This document shows, one piece after another, positions 33,196 to 41,110 of a DNA stretch of 64,000 nt. The stretch comes from SIG307 sp964545045 (GTDB lineage: Bacteria > Bacillota > Clostridia > Lachnospirales > Lachnospiraceae): positions 51,497 to 115,496 of the forward strand of contig CAZJEN010000006.1 of assembly GCA_964545045.1 (NCBI GenBank). The letters are read 5' to 3'. The notes under the pieces are model-generated. The model saw only the letters and a program-made list of their open reading frames with translations, made no database searches and had not been told where the DNA came from. Both the position numbers and the translations under genes were made by a program. Within the stretch, counting starts at the first letter, position 1. Every line of letters starts with the position of its first letter.

Positions 33196-34998
33196 ATGAA
33201 GAAACTTATTAAGTATTTTATTCCATGTATTACCATAGCGTTGTTCTTTGCAGCCTGTGGGAGAAGAGAATCGGCTGGCATACCTGCACCTACCCCGGTT
33301 CTGACCGAGCCACCGGTGGCAACGGACGAGCCGACGGTAACAGATGCTCCGGCGGCTCCAAGTCCGGAGGCAACATGTACCCCGGTTTCAACAGTCACTG
33401 CGGAACCTACTCCATCTCCTCAACCGTCCCCTACCCCGGCCTTGACGGAATCCTACACCTTCGATTTCTCCCAAACCTCCTGTCTCCTGGCCCATAGCTG
33501 CTCCTACGAGATCAACGAGGCGGGAGCTCTTTCGGTGACCTATGACACGCAGTACGGGCAGATGATGCTTGCATTGCCCCAGGCGATGGATATGGCAATG
33601 TATGATAAGGTGACGGTGCGGGCAAAGAGTGAGTACGGCATGATGTCGGTGAAGCTGTTTGATGAAGCGGTGTTGTCCGACCCGTGGGCGCCGGAGGTGT
33701 TTGTGCGGTACGATTGTATCGGTGACGGCGTGGTGGAGTATACGTTGTATCCGGAGCTGACCGGTACGGTTTGGGGCATCGGAATTATGGGAGTGGAAGC
33801 GGTTGCGGATTATTCCGCCTATACCTCAACAGTATATAGCGTGACCTTTCACCGGGCGGAGGATGCGCCTTCCGGCATACCGGAGGAGTATGCGGGGGAG
33901 ATTACGGAGGATATGACTCTCCTGACCACCTACGGCACGGTGTTTGATTACATTGGGACGGCGGTGACGGTGAAGCAGTTGCGACAGCCGGCCATATTGG
34001 ATTTGTTAAAGAAGCAGTATAACAGCATTACGCTGGAGAATGATATGAAGGCGGAGGCGTTGTTTACCTCCCGGCCGACCTTTGTTTCCGTGGAGGCGGC
34101 AAGAGAGCAGGGCTACCGGATTCCGGACAATTACAAGGAGGAGACGGTGCCGGTGTTTGTGTTTGATGATGTGGACGATGCCTTAGAGATTTGCGGGGAG
34201 AACGGTCTGGGGATGCGTTCGATTCCGTTGGTGTGGAATTACCAGACGCCGGCCTGGTTTTTTAGAGAGAATTATTCTGCGGAGGGAGCTTTTGTCAGCC
34301 CGGAGGTAATGGATGCCAGACTTGAGTTTTATATCCGCAATGTGATGGGGCATGTGTACAGCCACGAGTACGGTGAGGTGGTGTACGCTTGGGATGTGGT
34401 GAACGAGTATTTGCATTCCGGGGTGAATGATTCCGACTGGCTGCGGGTGTACGGAGCCTGCGGGGAGACGCCGGAGTTTGTGAAGCTGGCCTACCGGGTG
34501 GCGGATGAGGTGCTGCGGGAGTACGGTGTTCGTGAGCAGGCGAACTTGCTGTACAACGATTACAATACCTTTGACGGCAGTATGCCGGCGCGGATTCTTG
34601 CGTTGGTGGAGTTTATCAATTCCGACGGCGTGATTTGTGACGGTGTGGGAATGCAGGCCCATATGGATGTTTCGTTTCCGCGGGATCGCAGTGTGTTTGC
34701 GGAGGCGGTGCGGAAGTTCCTTGACGCGGGGCTTGCGGTGCACATTACGGAGCTGGATATTACCATAAACAATCCCACGGAGACAAGCGAGAAATCCCAG
34801 CAGGATTTCTATGTACGGGTATTTCGGGATTTGCTTGAGCTTCGGAAAAACGGTGGGGATATTTCTTCGATTACCTTATGGGGAATGGCGGACAATGTTT
34901 CCTGGCGGGGACAGTATTCGCCGCTGTTGTTTGAGAACCGGAGTACACCGAAGAGGGTGTATTATGAGGTGTTAAGGGCGTTTGGGGAGGATAGGTAG
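33196..34998 (+). CDS. Endo-1,4-beta-xylanase (GH10) lipoprotein
   Basis: Cell-surface enzyme of 600 residues that hydrolyses xylan backbones. It has a lipoprotein signal peptide with lipobox LFFAAC, a ~60-residue Thr/Pro/Glu linker, a beta-sandwich region of ~150 residues that may be a carbohydrate-binding module, and the GH10 barrel. The acid/base Glu is in WDVVNE (around residue 401) and the nucleophile Glu in HITELDI (around residue 518). WNYQTPAWF is also typical. AAAGGAG precedes ATG 33196; the longer in-frame start overlaps the stem-loop. It is a single gene with a terminator after it, between defence modules. Confidence 0.93.
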   Translation: MKKLIKYFIPCITIALFFAACGRRESAGIPAPTPVLTEPPVATDEPTVTDAPAAPSPEATCTPVSTVTAEPTPSPQPSPTPALTESYTFDFSQTSCLLAHSCSYEINEAGALSVTYDTQYGQMMLALPQAMDMAMYDKVTVRAKSEYGMMSVKLFDEAVLSDPWAPEVFVRYDCIGDGVVEYTLYPELTGTVWGIGIMGVEAVADYSAYTSTVYSVTFHRAEDAPSGIPEEYAGEITEDMTLLTTYGTVFDYIGTAVTVKQLRQPAILDLLKKQYNSITLENDMKAEALFTSRPTFVSVEAAREQGYRIPDNYKEETVPVFVFDDVDDALEICGENGLGMRSIPLVWNYQTPAWFFRENYSAEGAFVSPEVMDARLEFYIRNVMGHVYSHEYGEVVYAWDVVNEYLHSGVNDSDWLRVYGACGETPEFVKLAYRVADEVLREYGVREQANLLYNDYNTFDGSMPARILALVEFINSDGVICDGVGMQAHMDVSFPRDRSVFAEAVRKFLDAGLAVHITELDITINNPTETSEKSQQDFYVRVFRDLLELRKNGGDISSITLWGMADNVSWRGQYSPLLFENRSTPKRVYYEVLRAFGEDR

Positions 34999-35005
34999 AA
35001 AAGAA

Positions 35006-35050
35006 AAGCTCTTGTCGGTTGTGAGGGATACATAGGACCGGCAAGAGCTT
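35006..35050. terminator. Bidirectional terminator
   Basis: AAGCTCTTGTCGGT pairs with ACCGGCAAGAGCTT (one G-T pair). T-rich tails follow on both strands, serving the xylanase and the convergent PD-(D/E)XK gene. Confidence 0.75.
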
Positions 35051-35053
35051 ATT

Positions 35054-36004
35054 TTATTTGGTTTCTACGAGTTTTTTGAAGTCTTCAACTGTCAGTTCGG
35101 CGCGTTTGGCAGCTTCCTCCACAGGAAGAAGACCGTCTTGAACAAGGGCAATCAGGGTGTTGAGTCTGCCTTGTTCGATGCCTTTCTCAATACCTTTCTC
35201 AATACCTCTCTCTTCAATCAAATCACTTAAGTTACACATTTCGCGTAATCCTCCTTCCAGTTCGACTGTTGTTTCTATATGGTAGTCGTTATATAAGATA
35301 GTTTCTTTTTCCTGTGGTGCTAATTCCGGAGAAAACAGGGTATCCAACAGACCGTGCAATTCGTTCCCTTTGTTTTCGGCTTCCGAAGTACCCAGACAAA
35401 CCAGAACCAGTTCCAGCAAATCGTAGCGCTTTTTCTTTTGCAGGCTTCCGTAAAGCGGATGCTCGCTCATTCGGTAGGAAGTAATGGTATGCTGGGCATA
35501 CGGTGGATTTTCCATACAAATCCAAATGGAGTATACCTTTTTGATGGCATCGTAATCAGAACCTGTAAATTCGGTTTCTTTTTGTGCCGCTACCATGCGC
35601 GTACAGTAGAAGATGCCGCGGGTTACAATATCATAACCGGGATTGAATTTTTTCTGGCTTTCTACGTTGATAATCAGCTTGATACGTTCTGCGGTTGGTG
35701 TAAGTACAGTGAAGCGTACATCGTAGGTGACTTCGCCCTCACCGGGTACTTTGTCCACCGTATCCAGACCGGTAATGGCTTCCGGGGCAAGACTTGGAAA
35801 TACTCTGTGAGTACCTACTTCCGGTTCTCCTTCGATACAGGTTCGTATTAACTCTATCGGATAGTCTTTAAATTCCGAAGTTGTGTACTTAAGTATCCAA
35901 GATAGTACCGTTCTGTCGCTGAGGATTTGCTTTGCCTGTGTGTCATACCGGTCTTTGTAGTTGTTGCGTTCCAGTACGTTAGCAATGTGTGTCTTTTGTT
36001 GCAT
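35054..36004 (-). CDS. PD-(D/E)XK nuclease/transposase-family protein (Rpn-like)
   Basis: Protein of 316 residues. The N-terminal two thirds match the PDDEXK-type 'transposase' family common in Lachnospiraceae. The catalytic pattern is D in TYDVRFTV and E-x-Q in INVESQKK. The C terminus has the typical IEKGIEKGIEQGRLNT repeat and a helical tail. Related Rpn proteins promote RecA-independent recombination. ATG 36004 is preferred because AAGGAG precedes it; the longer version lacks a site. No terminal inverted repeats were seen, so mobility is not demonstrated. Confidence 0.85.
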   Translation of the reverse strand: MQQKTHIANVLERNNYKDRYDTQAKQILSDRTVLSWILKYTTSEFKDYPIELIRTCIEGEPEVGTHRVFPSLAPEAITGLDTVDKVPGEGEVTYDVRFTVLTPTAERIKLIINVESQKKFNPGYDIVTRGIFYCTRMVAAQKETEFTGSDYDAIKKVYSIWICMENPPYAQHTITSYRMSEHPLYGSLQKKKRYDLLELVLVCLGTSEAENKGNELHGLLDTLFSPELAPQEKETILYNDYHIETTVELEGGLREMCNLSDLIEERGIEKGIEKGIEQGRLNTLIALVQDGLLPVEEAAKRAELTVEDFKKLVETK

Positions 36005-36495
36005 ATAGTCTCCTTCCCTAAGGTGTCGCAGAAAGAAGCACACATTTCTTTGCCTTTATTATAGAGTCATTTCTCGGGAAATGCAAGGCAAACGTAATGT
36101 TTTCTTCTATCTGCTTTATAAATGTGAAACTTTCGGCAGACTTCCGCCGAAGAAACAGAGTGAAGGTATGCCTCGGCACGCACGCTGTGTCGGGAAAGCA
36201 GTTCTCTGTCATAAGTCTATTATACACCGATCGGAAATCTAAAGCAATAAAAATTCCTTCGTCAAATCTAACGAAAATAATGCTGTTTTTTGGGGCATAG
36301 TGTACAATGCGGAAAACAAGAAAATATTGAAATAAATACTAAATTAGATTTCAAATTAATGATTGAATCTTACTCCGATTTGTGGTAAAATATCCCTTGA
36401 GGCAAGGCGCTGTAAGTCGCGTTTTTTATAACCGCGACACCTAGAGAGATTACGTCTTGCCAGTCAAAAGAAGGAATGACTAGGAGGTAAGTTTT
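36005..36495. other. Intergenic region between divergent genes
   Basis: About 490 bases without a credible gene. It contains a TTCGGC/GCCGAA hairpin near 36131-36150 and an AT-rich stretch before the esterase gene. The TAGGAGGT site of the esterase lies at 36481-36488. No clear promoter pair was assigned. Confidence 0.5.
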
Positions 36496-38091
36496 ATGGG
36501 TATTATGGAGCGCCCGTTGGTGACTAAGATGGCTGACGGTGGAAAGTATTGGGAGCACACTTATGAGAAGTTTTATTTGAAGGCGTATCTTCCGGCGACG
36601 GAGATTGACGGTCAGGTGAATAATTACACCTTCCGTGCACCGCTTCTTCTGGTGCTTGAGGAGAACAGACAGAGTATGGAGGATGCCATTGCGTTTGCAA
36701 AGAAGAGTGGTCTGGCGGACATTGCATCTGCGGTGGACAGTAGCGTGCTTTTCGTATATCCGACCTGTGAGGGCGGCTGGGCCAATGCCACGGAGGAGTT
36801 GTATGCGTCTCTTATCGCTGAGGTGAAGATGGACCCGCGTTACGAGGACGGTATCGTGGAGCAGCATGATTTCTTTAAGAGAGAGTTCAAGGGCTTCTTT
36901 ATCCGCGGTGCGATTTTCAGAGCGGATATTTACAGCTACGGTGCGTCTGCGGACTATGTGGCGAAGAATTTGCTTAAGACTGTAAACGGTGAATATTTGT
37001 GGGGACCGGGCGAGATTACGCCGGCCATGTGTTCCATGGAAGGTCTTTCCGTAGTACCGAAGGTGGAGCGTACCGATATCGGTATTCTCAGCGTTGGAAA
37101 CTCCGATGAAGTGAATGCGGCATTTAGGGATTGCAAGAATCTTTTAGTGAAGGCTGAGGCTGACTACAAGGCTGATTTTAAGGCTTTCGTACGTAAGTTT
37201 AAGATGTGGTGCGGCAATATGGAAATGGAGCCGGATTTTGCTGAGATGAATATGACCGAGGAGGCAGGCAGTGTGGTTGTTAAGACCTCTCCGGACAATA
37301 TGGGACAGTTTAAGGGTACCGACAAGCATACGGTGGGCTATTTTGCATATTACAACAATGATTTGTTTGAGAAGGGTCCGGCACCGCTGATGATGGGATT
37401 CCACGGCGGCGGAGACACCTCCATGTACTTAACCTTTGTGGCAGGCTGGTATGAGATTGCTCACAGATACGGCTTCCTGTTCGTATCCTTGGAGAATCAC
37501 CAGAACGTGACCGCTACCGAGGTCATGGAAGTGATCGAAGACCTGAAGAAGAAGTACGACATTGACGAGAAGCGCATTTATGCAACCGGCTTCTCCATGG
37601 GTAGCGGAAAGACCTGGAATATGTACCAGGAGTACCCGGAGGCGTTCGCAGGCGTTGCTCCGGCCAGTGCATTGTTCCCGGTTCGTAACAACCCGATGGC
37701 ACAGTCCGACAGCGGACGTTTCAACACCGATGTTCCGGTGCCGATTTTCTATTCCGGCGGCGAGAAGTCTCATTTGCCGGAGCTTCCGTTCCAGGCGGAG
37801 TCCGGACTTGAGCGTATTCAGTACTGTGCTGAGACCAACAAGCTCAAGAAGAAGTTCGACGTGTCCTATGCCGACAAGGACAACTGGGCACAGCCGATTT
37901 GGGGTATCGAGGGTGATCGTGTAGAGGTAGTTCACGACGATTCCCGCGGCAGTGATTTGACCATTCACTACTTTGACAGTGAGGACGGCGTATGCCGTAC
38001 CGCATTTGCCAGCGTCAGCGAGCAGGTACACGAGTGCAGACATCATACCAACGAGAACGCTTGGAAGTTTATTTCTCAGTTTACAAGATAA
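36496..38091 (+). CDS. Alpha/beta-hydrolase (esterase/PHB-depolymerase-like)
   Basis: Protein of 531 residues without a signal peptide. The C-terminal ~270 residues form an alpha/beta hydrolase: oxyanion region GFHGGGDTS, nucleophile elbow ATGFSMGSG (Ser around residue 370) and a possible catalytic His late in the domain. The N-terminal ~230 residues are a separate domain of unknown type. Related proteins act as carbohydrate acetyl or feruloyl esterases, which would fit the xylanase upstream, but the substrate is not shown by the sequence. TAGGAGG gives the start. Confidence 0.75.
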   Translation: MGIMERPLVTKMADGGKYWEHTYEKFYLKAYLPATEIDGQVNNYTFRAPLLLVLEENRQSMEDAIAFAKKSGLADIASAVDSSVLFVYPTCEGGWANATEELYASLIAEVKMDPRYEDGIVEQHDFFKREFKGFFIRGAIFRADIYSYGASADYVAKNLLKTVNGEYLWGPGEITPAMCSMEGLSVVPKVERTDIGILSVGNSDEVNAAFRDCKNLLVKAEADYKADFKAFVRKFKMWCGNMEMEPDFAEMNMTEEAGSVVVKTSPDNMGQFKGTDKHTVGYFAYYNNDLFEKGPAPLMMGFHGGGDTSMYLTFVAGWYEIAHRYGFLFVSLENHQNVTATEVMEVIEDLKKKYDIDEKRIYATGFSMGSGKTWNMYQEYPEAFAGVAPASALFPVRNNPMAQSDSGRFNTDVPVPIFYSGGEKSHLPELPFQAESGLERIQYCAETNKLKKKFDVSYADKDNWAQPIWGIEGDRVEVVHDDSRGSDLTIHYFDSEDGVCRTAFASVSEQVHECRHHTNENAWKFISQFTR

Positions 38092-38130
38092 GAAAGAGAC
38101 AGAGGGGATATTACATAGAGGGACAGAGTG

Positions 38131-38156
38131 CAGCCGTCACAGCAATGTGGCGGCTG
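38131..38156 (+). terminator. Hairpin after the esterase gene
   Basis: CAGCCG...CGGCTG with extra pairs (CAC/GTG) inside, followed by TTT only. A plausible but weak terminator. Confidence 0.5.
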
Positions 38157-38255
38157 TTTCACGTGCAAGGAAATACTTTGTATTTCGGTTTGCAATGTGG
38201 TAGAATATAAGTACTTTATGGAACGAATTCTTTATCTACGGAAGGAGGGGGCAGA

Positions 38256-38492
38256 ATGTTGAAAATAGATTTGGTGAAAAATGCCATGCTGGCGGTACAA
38301 CGTTATCCTTGGGAACAGGGCGTGTGTGCCCAGGCTCTTTGGGAGTTGGGAGATGATGTGCAGTATGCTGTAGATCTTGAAAGGTATTATTACCCGAATC
38401 CTAAGAATTCTAACGACTATCGGGATGTACCTGACGATTTTATTATCGATATATGTAAAGCGTTTGTGAAACATGCAAAATATAGTAAGTAA
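38256..38492 (+). pseudogene. N-terminal fragment of a GH88/GH105-like glycosidase
   Basis: Reading frame of 78 residues with a good ribosome site (GGAGGGGG). The first ~35 residues (KNAMLAVQRYPWEQGVCAQAL) match the opening helix of unsaturated glucuronyl/rhamnogalacturonyl hydrolases, enzymes of ~350 residues. The remaining residues do not look like the family and the frame then stops. It is most likely the broken 5' end of a sugar-degradation gene, cut where the defence island begins. Confidence 0.6.
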
Positions 38493-38506
38493 AATTTATA
38501 AAAGAC

Positions 38507-38535
38507 TTGACGTACGCAAAAACGTACGCTATAAT
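38507..38535 (+). promoter_or_regulatory. Promoter with repeated ACGTACGC boxes
   Basis: TTGACG (38507-38512) and TATAAT (38530-38535), spacer 17 bases. The spacer contains two copies of ACGTACGC, four bases apart, each built on the palindrome CGTACG. It looks like a tightly repressed promoter, probably for the toxin-antitoxin genes, although the antitoxin start is 280 bases away. Confidence 0.7.
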
Positions 38536-38815
38536 ATAAATGACATAAGAAATCTCATCATTCAACTAAGATAAGAGAATTTGCATATAATATATTTTGC
38601 ATAGTATTTATTAATAAATTTTGATAAATTTTAAAGAATGATTGAGAAATAATTTTCATGCGCATGTAAAAGGTGAAAACAGATTATGTAGAAATTGGCT
38701 ATAGATTTTACAGAGTAAAGTTATGGCACAAGCTTTGGATATGTAACTAAGGTGGTAAGGTGGATGAGCAAGTTTTGTTTGGCTCGAATTATATAAGAAT
38801 ATAGGAGATTTAATT
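38536..38815. other. Long AT-rich leader before the antitoxin gene
   Basis: No reading frame with a ribosome site; AGGAG at 38801-38805 belongs to the antitoxin. The stretch is very AT-rich and could be an untranslated leader or the residue of a lost gene. Confidence 0.45.
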
Positions 38816-39064
38816 ATGTCGACCATTAATATTACAAATGCAAGAAAGGATCTTTACAATCTGGTAGAGGCTGTTAATATGTTTCATGAACCTACGTTAA
38901 TTGTTGGTAAGCGGGCAAATGCAGTGCTTATATCAGAGAGTGATTGGAGTGCGATTCAAGAGACTTTGTATTTAAATTCTATTCCGGGAATGACAAAATC
39001 TATTGTGGAAGGAGCAAATGAGTCTTTAGAGGATTGTATTTCAGAAGATATGGTGAGCTGGTAA
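38816..39064 (+). CDS. Phd/YefM-family antitoxin
   Basis: Protein of 82 residues. The N terminus TINITNARKDLYNLVEAVN is the DNA-binding fold of Phd/YefM antitoxins, and NAVLISESDWSAIQETLYL is the characteristic following segment. The C-terminal tail would wrap the toxin. Its stop overlaps the toxin start (TAATG), the standard arrangement for type II systems. The complex is expected to repress its own promoter. Confidence 0.92.
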   Translation: MSTINITNARKDLYNLVEAVNMFHEPTLIVGKRANAVLISESDWSAIQETLYLNSIPGMTKSIVEGANESLEDCISEDMVSW

Positions 39065-39360
39065 TGTACAGAATCGTTTTTACGAAACAGGCATTAAAAG
39101 ATTTAGAGAATCTAAAAAAAAGCGGAATCTCCAATAAGGCGAAAATGTTGGTAGATGTAATCAAAGAGAACCCATATCAAAACCCTCCGAGTTTTGAAAA
39201 GTTAGTAGGAAACTTGGATGGGATATTTTCAAGAAGAATCAATATCCAACACCGCTTGGTATATCAAGTATATGCAGAGCCGGTTGTCGTGGACGGTGTG
39301 GAATACGAAGGAACGGTAAAGATAATTCGTATGTGGACGCACTATGATGGATTGAGATGA
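39064..39360 (+). CDS. Txe/YoeB-family toxin (ribosome-dependent mRNA nuclease)
   Basis: Protein of 98 residues of the RelE superfamily. It has FTKQALKDLENLKKSG, the conserved FEKLVGNLDGIFSRRIN and HRLVYQV, and ends in IIRMWTHYDGLR, close to the usual YoeB ending. YoeB cuts mRNA in the ribosomal A site. There is a ~10-residue insertion (VVVDGVEYEGT) before the last strand compared with E. coli YoeB. ATG 39064 overlaps the antitoxin stop. A strong terminator follows 20 bases later. Confidence 0.92.
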   Translation: MYRIVFTKQALKDLENLKKSGISNKAKMLVDVIKENPYQNPPSFEKLVGNLDGIFSRRINIQHRLVYQVYAEPVVVDGVEYEGTVKIIRMWTHYDGLR

Positions 39361-39380
39361 TTTAAAAAGTGTTTTTTGAA

Positions 39381-39413
39381 AGAGTAAAATCGTATCGGTT
39401 TTACTCTTTTTTT
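39381..39413 (+). terminator. Terminator of the toxin-antitoxin operon
   Basis: AGAGTAAAA pairs with TTTTACTCT, followed by T7. The sequence just after it (…TTTACCTAAAATGGTGGT) parallels that after the terminator at 44418-44450. Confidence 0.85.
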
Positions 39414-39422
39414 ACCTAAAAT

Positions 39423-39665
39423 GGTGGTAAAGTTATACCTAGGTATGCTATAATATACCGAGATAGGGTTCAAAAGAGAACTTTAAGAAAGCCTTGAAAA
39501 TACAAGGAAAAACAAGGTTATACCAAGATATAAGGAGATATACCAAGTTATGTTTAAAATGTTATTCGTATGTCATGGCATCATATGGCGTATCCAGTGA
39601 AAGTGCTGATTTTAATAGGGGGTGCTCGGTTATCGGTTAAAGTGTACACCTGTTTTGCACTTTTT
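39423..39665. repeat. Defence-island repeat, copy R1, with P-loop mini-ORF
   Basis: Begins GGTGGT after the terminator and includes the 16-codon frame MFKMLFVCHGIIWRIQ (39550-39600). It then has AAAGTGCTG, a G-rich stretch and GTACACCTGTTTTGCAC. The same order of landmarks recurs at 44461-44785 (R2) and 53374-53575 (R3). R1 lacks the terminal AGGACCT hairpin of the others. The mini-ORF retains the C-x5-R phosphate-loop spacing of low-molecular-weight tyrosine phosphatases but ends after it. Confidence 0.75.
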
Positions 39666-39681
39666 ATAGGCTAAAAACGAG

Positions 39682-39988
39682 TTGACGTGGAGTTTAAATT
39701 TATGTTAATATAGAGGCGAACTAAGGTAAGGGACACTGATGTTGCAGGCAGTACATCGCTTTTGGTGTATTGTTGTGCTAAGGTGGTAGTAATGCGAGTG
39801 ATTGTATTGCATTGTTGTATGACGAGAAGGGATGCTTTGGGTTTTATTAACTCTGAACAGCAAAAAAGCCATCTCGGTTTATTTTTAACTAAGTAAAGGC
39901 GGAAAAAGTTAAAATAAGACCGGAGTGGCATATGAATTAATATAGAGATATCAAAAACGGTCTGTTGTAGGAGCAGACCGCTTTTTTT
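39682..39988 (+). ncRNA. Candidate short transcript with own promoter and terminator
   Basis: TTGACG (39682-39687) and TTAATA (39705-39710, spacer 17) precede ~270 bases that end in the hairpin CGGTCTG/CAGACCG with T7 (39958-39988). The only frame of note is 34 codons at 39792-39896 (MRVIVLHCC... ending FLTK) with a modest AGGTGG upstream. It could be a small RNA, a tiny gene or a remnant. It fills the stretch between R1 and the short frame at 40025. Confidence 0.45.
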
Positions 39989-40024
39989 ATATATCAACCA
40001 GGTCTTGATAAAGAAAGGAAAAAA

Positions 40025-40093
40025 ATGAAGAAAACTATTCGAAAACGTTCGCCTCCTATGGACATGTTTATTCTTATGGCGGATGTAATATAG
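40025..40093 (+). CDS. Possible 22-residue peptide
   Basis: ATG preceded by GAAAGGAAA gives a basic peptide starting MKKTIRKRSPPMDMF. It may be the remaining 5' end of a lost gene. From here to 40280 there is only AT-rich sequence with a small CACACTTTTCTTGTGGGTT-type hairpin near 40172-40190. Confidence 0.25.
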   Translation: MKKTIRKRSPPMDMFILMADVI

Positions 40094-40280
40094 ATATCAA
40101 TAAAATTTACTTACAATGAAAACCGCGGAACGAACCTATATGTAAATGCAATTAAATAAAAAGAAATAAGCACACTTTTCTTGTGGGTTTATGTGTTTTT
40201 TATAAAAGTAATTGACGAAGAAGGGGATGTTTTTTTGCGGAATCAGGTTACAAACTATTTAATGAAGGAGAGAATATAAC

Positions 40281-40748
40281 ATGAGTAAAATCTCAAAACA
40301 TCTTTTTGTAGGGACACGACATGAAAGTGATTTTCATTTTTTTAGGGAGAAGAGTTCTAAATTACCTTTAATGTGTTATCATAATTTTCCGGTTGAATTT
40401 TTCCCGATTGTTAGTCTTTTTGCTGAAGACTGTGATTTTAATATCTATGAATTATATGCAGACGATGGACGGCTATTCATTAAAGGAAGGAACCGAAAAA
40501 GAGAAGGTGCTAAAACAAATGACTTTATGTTGAGGTATGGCGATAAAAGATTAGTAGTCGCTAGAGTTCAATTTGTCAACCAAAGGCAAGGAAACATGTC
40601 AAAACTATATCTCTACCTAAAGGCAATAAGGAAGAGATACAAATTAGATAAAATAATTATCGAGTGTTGTAATACCGAAGGGATGAGGAATTGGTGTGTA
40701 AAGAATGGTTTTGTACGTATGGTAGGTAATTCATACATTGAGAAATAA
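40281..40748 (+). CDS. Putative GNAT-like protein
   Basis: Protein of 155 residues with GAAGGAG upstream. The C-terminal half (MSKLYLYLKAIRKRYKLDKI, IIECCNTEGMRNWCVKNGF) resembles the acetyl-CoA loop helix and the 'N..a..W..k.GF' end of GNAT acetyltransferases. The N-terminal half is not recognised. GNAT proteins occur as toxins that acetylate tRNA and as modifiers, but no antitoxin partner is present. It is flanked by repeats R1 and R4. Confidence 0.5.
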   Translation: MSKISKHLFVGTRHESDFHFFREKSSKLPLMCYHNFPVEFFPIVSLFAEDCDFNIYELYADDGRLFIKGRNRKREGAKTNDFMLRYGDKRLVVARVQFVNQRQGNMSKLYLYLKAIRKRYKLDKIIIECCNTEGMRNWCVKNGFVRMVGNSYIEK

Positions 40749-40820
40749 TTTTCAATTTTCGGAATATTAAAAGGGAGTAACAAAGAGTTGGATTGTGAGG
40801 ACACCATATATACAAAAATA

Positions 40821-40940
40821 GAACCTCGATAAGGAAACACGTTGGCTGAGTACACCTTTTCGGGCTGAGAAATTCTTAATATGATAGGAGCCGTTATGTA
40901 TTGCCAGAGATTAAGAGGACCTGACTGAAGGTCCTTTTTT
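40821..40940. repeat. Defence-island repeat, chimeric copy R4
   Basis: Begins GAACCTCGATAAGGAAACAC, matching the 5' half of the repeat B hairpin (GAACCAGGATAAGGAAACAC). After GTTG it continues as the 3' half of R2/R3: GTACACCTTTT, TTAATATGATAGGAG, GAGATTAAGAGGACCTGAC and the hairpin AGGACCT...AGGTCCT with T6. It joins two repeat families at one point. Confidence 0.7.
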
Positions 40941-41054
40941 CTTTTTACGGTTCCTTCGGTTTGGAGTGTGAAGTGATTGACGCGGATAAGATACTAAAAA
41001 CAGATGTTTTATGTCAAAAATAAGAAAAAAATCTTCTTAAATGGAATATAAAAC

Positions 41055-41083
41055 TTGAAAAATGAATATATTAGTGTTATAGT
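41055..41083 (+). promoter_or_regulatory. Promoter of the first RloAB pair
   Basis: TTGAAA (41055-41060) and TATAGT (41078-41083), spacer 17 bases. Confidence 0.6.
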
Positions 41084-41110
41084 AGGATTAGAAAGAAGGA
41101 GGCGATGAAG

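Noticed and set aside
35054..36004. An insertion sequence around the PD-(D/E)XK 'transposase'
   Set aside because: No terminal inverted repeats or target duplications could be found around it; the family name is historical.
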